NCBI GenBank assembly: GCA_029959085.1
Contig: JARWIR010000062.1
Span: 1,674,001 to 1,738,000, forward strand
DNA: 64,000 nt
DNA from: Nemophila menziesii
Lineage: Eukaryota; Streptophyta; Magnoliopsida; Boraginales; Hydrophyllaceae
Direction of reading: 5' to 3'
The notes below the pieces were generated by a model. That model saw only the letters and a list, made by a program, of their open reading frames with translations, searched no databases and was not told the origin of the DNA. Position 1 is the stretch's first letter, and every line of letters starts with the position of its first letter. A program made the translations under genes and the position numbers. Below, piece by piece: positions 1 through 8,326 of the stretch.

Positions 1-536
1 TTTGATCTTTAAATACTATTTGTTATTTTAATTGGTTAAGCTTGGCGTATATTGTATTATGTGTTTTGACTTATTCCCCTAGATCTGATCAATCTTAGGA
101 TTAATCTTAGTTATTGACAACACCACATAATCGTCTAGTTTAACTAGATAGCCACTAAGGTTTGTTGCAATCCTGGTTAATATATAATGCTTAATGTGAC
201 AGGTTAGAATAACAATTTAGTAATAGACGTAGTAATCCTAATCTATTTGACTCACTTTCATATTTAGTTATCTGTTTTGTTTATTTGTTTTATTTATTTA
301 TTTGCATTAGATAGTTATTTATCTTTTCATATTTTATTCAAACATCTAAATTCATCTACGCTTGTTAAACATAAATTGATTTAACGGATACAATCCCTGC
401 GAACGAACTTGACTTATCATTAAAACTTGCATACGATCTGTGATACTTGCAGTGAATTCCGTGGTTCTCAAGGGTGTGTGACTCTTTATTATTATCTTTA
501 TTTATCTATTATTTTATCACACCTTTGCCCCCACCA
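1..536 (+). repeat. E1 5' LTR, 3' portion only
   Basis: Identical by eye to 6620-7155. It ends CCACCA just before the spacer and primer-binding site. About 889 bp of its 5' end lie outside the window. Confidence 0.92.
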
Positions 537-542
537 AGTTTT

Positions 543-560
543 TGGCGCCGCTGCCGGGGA
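543..560 (+). other. E1 primer-binding site (tRNA-Asp type)
   Basis: TGGCGCCGCTGCCGGGGA lies 6 nt after the LTR end. It complements the 3' end of plant tRNA-Asp with one apparent mismatch. A tRNA-Asp PBS is common in Athila-type Ty3 elements. Confidence 0.8.
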
Positions 561-665
561 TTTATCTTTAAGTTAAATCTATTTGGTGTTTATTTAGTGT
601 AGAAGTTTTTATTTGTTTTCAGTTTTACGCGTTTTCTTTTTAGTCTCTTCTCAGGTTTATTAGGT

Positions 666-2510
666 ATGGAGAATTATTACGCACAAAATATGCATGGGGC
701 CCAAAGTCAAAATTTTTATCAAGAAGGTTCGAGCTATCAACTGCAAGCTCCACCACCACCCATGCATAATCCACAAGAAGAAGCTATAACCAAGCTCGAA
801 GGACTGATGGGTAATTTAGTGAATCTGGTTCAAAATGTTGTGCAGCTCCACAATGAGCAAACTGCAAAAGTGGAGGCCTTGGAGACACAAGTCACGCAAG
901 TGACCAATTCTTCTCTAAAATATCAGCAAGAGACTCCACCGTTAATCCGAAGCATCATAGAAGAACAGGTTTTACAAGCATTTCCATCTCACCGAGTTTT
1001 TGAAAGTATAGGTTATCTGGAGAGTATGGAAAAGCAACATGCGGCAAAGATAGATGCTAATACAACCTTAATACGTTCGATGCACCAAAAATATCAAGCA
1101 ATGAAGCAAAGATTAACGGACCTCACTACGATCAATCAACAGTTACAACAAGAATTACATAAGAAACTGGGTTATAGCAATGTTGGGTTCGAAATTTCAA
1201 CCGTAGAAGAACCAACCAAGCTTAGCTTAGAAGAAGTAATTGTTAAAGATCAAATTACAAAGGAGGTTGAACCAGAATTCAAGCATGTGGAAGAAGAAAA
1301 AGAAACCGATAAAGAAGAGACAACCGCACAAAAGGTGCAAAAAGAAGAAAGTAAGGTGGAACCACCACCTACAAATCCGTTACTATCACCACCTCATCTA
1401 CAAAGAATTACAAATCCTAGTGGTGATACTAAATCTGAAACGTCAAGCCCAGAAGAAATCATTGTTCCTATACTCGACGTCCCATATATGCAAACTGGCC
1501 TAGGTAAACAAAGTGATGATGAGGCCACTGAAATCGATAGCGATGTTTGGTTCGATGTTGTTGAAGAGTTCAGCCTTCAAGAAGAGGAGGAAGTGGAATC
1601 ATCACAAGTTCCACTTAATGAGCTAGAAGAACAAAGCACGATATGCATAGAGGACGTAATCGCATATAAAGAGCCTACACCACCGATAGTCTGCAAGGAA
1701 GATCTGTCTAAAAAGAGTGATAGTGTAGAAGTTGAGATTGAGAATAGGAACCGTACTAAAGAAAGCTTGACAACCATTCCAAAGAAGCTACCACAAAAGA
1801 TGCAAGAATTTAAAGCTTTATATCTCCAAATTAATATAGGTGGTAATTTCAAAGCTAAAGCGATGTGTGACTTGGGCTCAGGAAGGAATATCATGCCCAA
1901 GAGTCTGTTCGAGAAGTTAGGCATGGGAGATGCCAACAGGAAAGATATCGATTTGCTGCTCCTAGATAATTCAACGATAAAACCATGGGGAGTCATTGAA
2001 GACGTGCTTGTCCAAGTAGGTACTTTAACTATACCTACAGATTTTGTTATCCTTGATAGCATTGCAGGTCAACATGTTCCATTGATACTTGGACGCCCAT
2101 TCTTGGCGACAAGTCACAGTATAATTGATATGCATAGGGGAACCGTGACTTTCCAAGTGGGAAAAGAATCTAAAATATTCCACTTGGTGGATGAAAAGCA
2201 TGAGGAATCACGTATAGAAGCCCCGACACTCCGAGTTGTGACAAAAGAAATAAAAAAGAAAGTCCACAGTCAACCCATGAAAAAGAGAATTAAAAGTGAG
2301 TTTGGGGTTGGTGACATGGTTGCATGGAAAGCCCTCAAACAAGAGAATAGACCACGGGGATTCAAGGATTCGTGGATGGGTCCGTTTGTAGTTACGAGAG
2401 TTATTTCGTCAAAACGGATTGAGATACAAGCTAAAAAGGGTCACAAACTTCGGATAGTAGATGAGCATGACCTAACCCATTATTGGGGAGGTTATGTACG
2501 CAAGCCTTAA
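666..2510 (+). CDS. E1 ORF1: gag remnant, aspartic protease and integrase C-terminal tail
   Basis: This is an intact 614-codon ORF. Residues ~1-180 are Gln-rich with predicted coiled coil, matching the region behind the gag core in Athila-like polyproteins; the gag domain and CCHC knuckle seen in E3 are missing. Residues ~200-380 are acidic and Lys/Glu-rich. Residues ~395-515 are a retropepsin of Athila type: active-site motif DLGSG with the catalytic Asp near 402, then an ILGRPFLAT flap/C-terminal motif near 474. Residues ~540-610 resemble the integrase C-terminal SH3-like tail (GDMVAW...SWMGPFVV). RT, RNase H and the integrase catalytic core are absent, so the protease is joined directly to the integrase end. 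The start ATG lies about 105 nt after the PBS. The fusion recurs in E3 and E4. Confidence 0.85.
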   Translation: MENYYAQNMHGAQSQNFYQEGSSYQLQAPPPPMHNPQEEAITKLEGLMGNLVNLVQNVVQLHNEQTAKVEALETQVTQVTNSSLKYQQETPPLIRSIIEEQVLQAFPSHRVFESIGYLESMEKQHAAKIDANTTLIRSMHQKYQAMKQRLTDLTTINQQLQQELHKKLGYSNVGFEISTVEEPTKLSLEEVIVKDQITKEVEPEFKHVEEEKETDKEETTAQKVQKEESKVEPPPTNPLLSPPHLQRITNPSGDTKSETSSPEEIIVPILDVPYMQTGLGKQSDDEATEIDSDVWFDVVEEFSLQEEEEVESSQVPLNELEEQSTICIEDVIAYKEPTPPIVCKEDLSKKSDSVEVEIENRNRTKESLTTIPKKLPQKMQEFKALYLQINIGGNFKAKAMCDLGSGRNIMPKSLFEKLGMGDANRKDIDLLLLDNSTIKPWGVIEDVLVQVGTLTIPTDFVILDSIAGQHVPLILGRPFLATSHSIIDMHRGTVTFQVGKESKIFHLVDEKHEESRIEAPTLRVVTKEIKKKVHSQPMKKRIKSEFGVGDMVAWKALKQENRPRGFKDSWMGPFVVTRVISSKRIEIQAKKGHKLRIVDEHDLTHYWGGYVRKP

Positions 2511-2556
2511 TCGAGGTAACACGTCTAACTTTGAAAGACGTTAAACAAAAGTGCTG

Positions 2557-2574
2557 TACGGGAGACAACCCGTA
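2557..2574 (+). other. Stem-loop just 3' of ORF1 (E1)
   Basis: TACGGG-AGACAA-CCCGTA forms a perfect 6-bp stem about 45 nt after the ORF1 stop and is followed by a run of 23 T. The same hairpin occurs at 25048-25061 (E3) and 31405-31418 (E4), where the outermost pair is lost but the CGGG/CCCG stem is kept. A GGGAG-CAACCC hairpin after the integrase region is, from memory, a recurring feature of Athila-type elements. Confidence 0.65.
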
Positions 2575-2839
2575 GTTTTTTTTTTTTTTTTTTTTTTTAT
2601 ATTCATGTCTTTTACGTTTTTAATTTATGTTTAATTTAGTTATTTTTAGTTGATAGTGCATATTTGAGAAAGGTATTAGTGTTTTTGATGCTTAGGTATT
2701 GAAGAAATCGAGTTAGGGAGGCGAACAAAATTTTTTCAGACAGAAACTTCGGCAAGTAATATCTTTGCGCTCGGATGTCGGAATCAGGTGATTTTTGAGC
2801 CTAAACTGCATAACTTTTCGAGATCTAGCTGTTGGGGAG

Positions 2840-3200
2840 GTTTTTGCCAGGTGCGGTACACCGGACCTCAGCCGCGGTGCACCGCACGGTAAAAACCCGT
2901 GCCACGGGGTAGAGCTACGGGTTTTATCCAGAAACGAAAAAAAAAAATAGCTGATGGGTCCGGTATACCGGACCCTATACCGCGCCATGCACCGCACAAA
3001 CACGTGCTACGGGGTCCTACCACGGGTTTTTTTGACGTAGGAGGCGCGGAGCACCCCCGCGGTACACCGGACCATGGTCCGCAGCTCAAAAACCCGTACC
3101 ACGGGGTCCTACCACGGGTTTGATCCAGAAGCTAAAAAATTTTGATCATCAGATGTTCCGGTATACCGGAGGATATGCCCGGTATACCGCGCCACGCCGC
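2840..3200 (+). repeat. GC-rich palindrome array between ORF1 and ORF2 (E1)
   Basis: A GC-rich patch in AT-rich surroundings. It includes a perfect 20-bp palindrome at 2956-2975 (GGGTCCGGTATACCGGACCC), a 14-bp one at 3157-3170 (TCCGGTATACCGGA), further GGTRYACCG copies, and three hairpin modules of the form AAAACCCGT...ACGGGTTTT. The same two kinds of module recur at the equivalent place in E3 and E4. Confidence 0.75.
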
Positions 3201-3638
3201 CAAAAAGAGAAAGTTACGGGTTGAGCTTATAAAAGAGATATAGAGCTATTAATTCCGAATTTCATAAACCTCAAGCCTCTTTCTCTTCTCCAAAACTCTC
3301 CTAACTCCATTAAAACTCATAAAAACCTTCACCTAACATCAAAACATCACCAAATCACCATGAATTCTCATCCAAATCCTTCCCTACATCATTACAAAGA
3401 AGATTCAAGCACCCAAATCATATCAAAACACCTAGAAACCAAGAATCAAAACCATGAATTTCAAGATCTTCTTCTAAAATTCATTAAACCCACATCATCA
3501 AAGCTTGATTCCATCAAACCCACATGGAGAATTGTCATCCTAGCACCTTTCCTAACCACAATAAAGCTTGTTCCACCTATGATAATAAAGTTACAAATTT
3601 CAAGAGTGTTCAAAGCTTTGAGTTGGGGGTCAAAAGAG

Positions 3639-4116
3639 ATGATAAAGAGAATAGAGATATTATCAAGTGTTATGGGATATGAAGAATCAAAGCAAGTTAT
3701 TGGGTAAGCTCTAGAGGATTTCAATTGAGATGGGTACTAGTTTGGGAATAAATTACAAGGTAATCGGAAAGAGAATAGAGGAAAGCTAGCTGTGGTGAAT
3801 TAAAAGAACAAAAAGGTTTAAACTTTCATAAGGAAGACACCACAACCTCTACAATCGATAGTCCTTTAACCCAAGATGAACAAAAGCTTCTGGGACGCTA
3901 GTAGCTGTATTCAAAACATATTCCTGAATGAACAACTGTCACATGAGAGATTATTCAAAGAGTAAAGTTGGAAAAAGATAAACAAGAGATTTCTAGAGTG
4001 TGATTGATTAGGATGGAGCATAAGAAGATGTAAGGGAAAGCGAAATTGGTGATAATAGAAGTTTCATACATGGAAAGCACTGCACCCTACTCCGGGTATT
4101 GATCAGGCGAGGCAAT
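3639..4116 (+). pseudogene. E1 ORF2 remnant (plant-transposon protein, internally deleted)
   Basis: The start context (TTTGAGTTGGGGGTC then ATG) matches ORF2 of E3 and E4. The reading frame stops after 22 codons at 3705-3707. Compared with E3 most of the domain is missing. Homology resumes at about 4105, where the ORF2 terminus and the following noncoding region (GCGAGGCAAT...CCTCG) are recognisable. It is certainly non-functional. The AT-rich leader at 3230-3635, with many CTCCAAAACTCTCC-like stretches, is shared with E3. Confidence 0.7.
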
Positions 4117-4214
4117 TGCCTCGAAGAGTATGTTTTCTTTCTTCCTTACCAATTCTTTTATGTGCAATATGTGCTAAAATTTTAATTTATTTTATTTTAT
4201 TTTCGAGTCTTTTC

Positions 4215-4234
4215 GAGTCGTGGGGACACGGCTC
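4215..4234 (+). other. Conserved stem-loop downstream of ORF2 (E1)
   Basis: GAGTCGTG-GGGA-CACGGCTC is an 8-bp stem with a 4-nt loop, one pair being U-G in RNA. It is followed by a PPT-like GAGTTGGGGG at 4241-4250. Equivalents are at 8307-8326, 27226-27245, 33650-33669 and 62594-62613 (minus). It lies at the head of a ~1.6-kb conserved noncoding stretch (4116-5713) in which I see no ORF of note. Confidence 0.75.
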
Positions 4235-5713
4235 ATTTTTGAGTTGGGGGTGTGGGGATTCGTTGTCTCTCATCTCCATTTTTCTGTTTTTAGGTAAAAT
4301 TAAAATTTTTGAGAAGGTTTAGATGTTTTTTTTAGAGTGTGTTTAATAGCTTGAAAGCATAAGCTCAGTGAGTTAATGATAGAAAGTAGTATGTTTATGA
4401 GCTATTTTATTTGTATGCTTTGAGTATTTGCAGGAAAACACACATTGATAGTAAAGAGAAGATTAGTAAGCAATGCGATAGAAAGTATGTTCGATCTCAG
4501 GGAACCTTGAGAAGTGTGTAGACCGTGAGATCCAAGCTAGTTGACAAACCCATTTGATGAAAGTGCTAAAGGTAAGAAAATAACGAAATTACATAGTGTA
4601 GAAAGTGATTAAGGCGGTTCTTTCATATTTGAAGCCTTTGAAACCTTTTTATACCTTTTTAACTCACCATGTTATTTTGATTTTATATGCTATATCCTTC
4701 TCAGCCCCTTCTAGCCTTTCTAAAGCCTTTTATTTAGCCACATTATAAGCCATATCCCTTTAGATTATAGGACTTTTCCATATGACCCGCACTCGAATCG
4801 CGATGCATAGACAGTTGTTTTAGAGCTTGAGTTTGGGGTGGTGGGTCCACCATTATGGGAAATATTATTGGGATGGGATTTTTGAGCTTATTAATTGTGC
4901 TCTGTTCTTAAGATTGATGATGATTCACAGCTTTTTATTGTAACCCTTAGCCGGGGTAATAGTGAATGAAAAAGAAGCTACGAGCTAATTTGCCAACAAG
5001 GGCTTTAAAAGAAAAAATATATATATGAGAAAATTAGTGTGATATCTCAACATAAAAAGAGAATCATAGCTATAGAAAAGAAATTGATTTGAAAAGAAAA
5101 GAAAATATATATATTCGGACCGGCAAAGTGGAATTTTTATGTGAACATCTTATGCTTTAATTTGGGTTATTGGGGATGCTAAAATTGCGCATCAAGGAAT
5201 TCATTGGGTTGAGTGAGAAACGTTTTATGAGAGTAACTCAAGCTCTAGGGCGATTCGTTGATGGCTAGTGAGGAGAGAGCCAAAAGCTCACTCTAAATTA
5301 TCCAAATATCCTTATCATACCGTCCCTAAGCCTACATTACAACCTTAAAGGCCTTTTGATTCTTTGCTATGTAATCGAGAAGTGATTGAGCCAATTGAGA
5401 GTAGTTAAATGGATCTTTGGATACTAGTGAAGTTCGATGAACAATCTATAGCTTCCTTGGTAAACTGAGTAAAGTTCCTCTCCTTCTTACATTGCGAAAC
5501 TAATCTGATCTTGAATTCAAACCGTGTTGACTGTGGATATGAGAAGTGTACAGGTATGTAGTTTTTAAATATTATTACATGAAATTTTCTGAGTAGTTGC
5601 TTTAAGTTTATTCTCCATATTCTTCTATCTTCTGTCTTCTGTGCTTAATTGACCTAGGTGTGTATTTAGAGACTTCCCTTTGTTTTTATCTTTATTGTAT
5701 CGGGACGATACAA

Positions 5714-5730
5714 CTTTGAGTTGGGGGTCT
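5714..5730 (+). other. E1 polypurine tract
   Basis: The purine-rich ACTTTGAGTTGGGGGTC-type tract lies directly against the TG start of the 3' LTR, the required position for plus-strand priming. It is preceded by TCGGGACGATA in most copies. Confidence 0.8.
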
Positions 5731-7155
5731 TGATGTCTCCTCATTTGTGATAGATTTATATTAGGATGAGACATCATTTTTAGTGATTTAGAAGTCATTA
5801 TAGTCGATTTTCTTGAGAAATGCTACACTTTCCTATTTTGAGTCTTGATTTAGTAAAATAATATTTTTAGAGCATATTGGGTTTAATTATTTATTTAGTG
5901 TGAAGCTTTAAAGATAATTATGGAGATTAATTAGATTCCAAGTCAAAGACTACAACTTATGGAAAGAGATAAGCATGGTAATTGGAGATAAGGAAATAAA
6001 AGCTAAAAATATGGAAAAGGAAAACCTGCCTTAATCCTGAATTTCTGCACCTACGACCACAAATCAGCTTATATCTCAAAAACGGTGTGGAATTTGGAGA
6101 AACGGTCAAGAGCAAAGTTGAAGAGCTTTCCGAGACGATCAATTTGGTGTACTCATACGCGTCAAACGGATGAATATTGAAGCTGTTAGAGCCAAAAGAA
6201 AATCGGACCTGATTTCATGTTTTTAGGGTTACGAATTTGAGTTGGGCTTGGAGTCCACTACTTACTTCTCCTTCAAGAAAACGAATTAGGGCTTCCAAGA
6301 TACCTATAAATACACCCTCTTATCATTGTAAACACGTCCTTGCTCAATTGCAAAGTATAGGCTTAGTCTTTACTTATATTTTCTTAGTTTTAAACAATAG
6401 CTTAGTCCTTTAGATAGATATTCATCCTTAGAATCAAGCTATTCATCCAAGAAGCAAGTTGACCTATAGAAGAAGACAAGAAGAAGAAGATTGGAGACTG
6501 ACAACTCCTCTTCTACATCTCACCTTCTCTATATTTAGAGTAATTAGCTATAGATCTATTCTCAACCATATTTCTAAGCTTTTATTCTGTAAGTTTACTT
6601 TTAATTGTTGGATTATTATTTTGATCTTTAAATACTATTTGTTATTTTAATTGGTTAAGCTTGGCGTATATTGTATTATGTGTTTTGACTTATTCCCCTA
6701 GATCTGATCAATCTTAGGATTAATCTTAGTTATTGACAACACCACATAATCGTCTAGTTTAACTAGATAGCCACTAAGGTTTGTTGCAATCCTGGTTAAT
6801 ATATAATGCTTAATGTGACAGGTTAGAATAACAATTTAGTAATAGACGTAGTAATCCTAATCTATTTGACTCACTTTCATATTTAGTTATCTGTTTTGTT
6901 TATTTGTTTTATTTATTTATTTGCATTAGATAGTTATTTATCTTTTCATATTTTATTCAAACATCTAAATTCATCTACGCTTGTTAAACATAAATTGATT
7001 TAACGGATACAATCCCTGCGAACGAACTTGACTTATCATTAAAACTTGCATACGATCTGTGATACTTGCAGTGAATTCCGTGGTTCTCAAGGGTGTGTGA
7101 CTCTTTATTATTATCTTTATTTATCTATTATTTTATCACACCTTTGCCCCCACCA
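5731..7155 (+). repeat. E1 3' LTR (1425 bp)
   Basis: Starts TGATGTCTCC after the PPT and ends CCACCA. The start forms an inverted repeat with GAGACATCA at 5768-5776. A TATA-like CTATAAATACA lies near 6304. The first ~260 bp are nearly the same as the E3 LTR, whereas the last ~750 bp are largely different, so LTRs of this family are mosaic. Confidence 0.92.
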
Positions 7156-7560
7156 CCCTGCGTCTTGGGTCCCGCGTTTTCTTGCGTCTTGGCTGCGTCA
7201 CCACTCGCGCCATCGACGCAAACCGGGTTCCCGCATTTGCAAATGCGGGTACCCGGTTTCGGAGCTGTAACTTTCCAATTTCTCTGACCCGGCGTCTTGG
7301 GAGTTTGCGTTTTGGTGCGTCTTGGCTCGCGCCATCGACGAAAAACCGGGTACCCGCATTTGAAAATGCGGGAACCCGGTTTCGAAGGGCATTTCTCTGA
7401 CCCAGCGTTTTGGGTCCAGCGTTTTGAGGTATAAAAATAAAATAAAAAAATTAATTGCGTCATTTATTGCATCAGACGCCAAAAAAAAAATCGCGTCGAC
7501 ACAGCGACGCGAAACTGGGGCCCCGCATTTGCAAATGCGGGTACCCGGTTTCTGCTGTGA
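7156..7560 (+). repeat. E2 tandem array carrying 40-bp near-perfect palindromes
   Basis: Three copies at 7220-7259, 7343-7382 and 7512-7551 share the core CGCATTTGCAAATGCG flanked by ACCGGGT/ACCCGGT arms. The first copy pairs at 38 of 40 positions. The first two are preceded by GCGTCTTGG and CGCGCCATCGACG, giving a ~125-bp repeating unit. A shortened form (AACCGGGAACCCGGTTT) recurs near 9048-9062. Confidence 0.85.
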
Positions 7561-8306
7561 CAGGTCAATTTTCAGCTTTTTAGCCCTAGATTTTTACCTC
7601 TTTCTTCAAACCAGCCTCCAAAAACACTCCCAAAACCCAGAATTTCCTGAAAATCATCATCTACAACCACACAGTCATCAAATCCTACCCTCTTTCACCA
7701 CAATAACATACACTCAATTCATCTCCTATCCAAAGCACCATGGAATTCCCACTTTTGTTCAATTGTTCTTCATCCAAGCTTCAAATTAAATCCAATTCCC
7801 TCTTCTTAGCCTTTACCCATCTCATATTCCATTATAATCTTCAAGTCTTAAGCCTCAAAACATCAAAGTTCTAAGCCTTAGCTTCTCACTATTTGAAGTT
7901 TTGAGTTTGGGGTGGAAAGAGATGCTTATCAGAACCGTTTTCATGTGTACTTATCGAAGGAATTCTCCAAGAAACAGAAACACTTTTGGTACTGTTTAAG
8001 AACAAGCTATTGAGATTCCTAATTCGCGTTGCAAACACAAGACTGAAGAGGTTAAAAATTAAAGCTAATCCTAAGAAGAGAGAAGTGATTGAGGAACCTA
8101 AAAGTGAGGAAGTTAATGATCCGATGATGAGTTGGAATCGAAAATCAAGGTGTTGGAAGAGAATCAGGATACGAGGTGTGCTATTTTAGGGAAACATGAG
8201 ATAAAGTTCAGGGACGCAACACCGACAACCAGCCTCGCGCTGGTTACCATACGTTTTCTATCCCTTCTCATTTAGTGTAGATTATTTTATTGCTTTGAGT
8301 CTTTTC

Positions 8307-8326
8307 GAGTCGTGGGGACACGACTC
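8307..8326 (+). other. Conserved stem-loop downstream of ORF2 position (E2)
   Basis: GAGTCGTG-GGGA-CACGACTC is a perfect 8-bp stem with a GGGA loop, followed by TTTTTGAGTTTGGGGTGG. It is kept although the rest of E2 has diverged strongly from E1, E3 and E4. Confidence 0.75.

Larger units (their letters stand above)
1..7155 (+). mobile_element. E1: non-autonomous Athila-like LTR retrotransposon
   Basis: The element has a 5' LTR (cut by the window edge), PBS, ORF1, palindrome array, ORF2 remnant, long 3' noncoding region, PPT and full 3' LTR. Positions 1-536 match 6620-7155 with no difference that I could find by eye, so the insertion is young. ORF1 keeps an Athila-type protease and an integrase tail but has no reverse transcriptase, RNase H or integrase core anywhere, so mobility would depend on proteins from another element. 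The bases after its 3' LTR belong to the internal region of E2, so E1 is nested in E2; a TSD would be CCCTG, but the 5' partner lies outside the window. Confidence 0.9.

Noticed and set aside
1577..2062. 161-codon minus-strand frame inside E1 ORF1
   Set aside because: A shadow of the protease-coding region on the opposite strand.
2713..3123. Several 70-96-codon frames on both strands over the palindrome array
   Set aside because: Self-complementary repeats give mirrored frames; they are Pro/Gly/Arg-rich and not conserved between elements.
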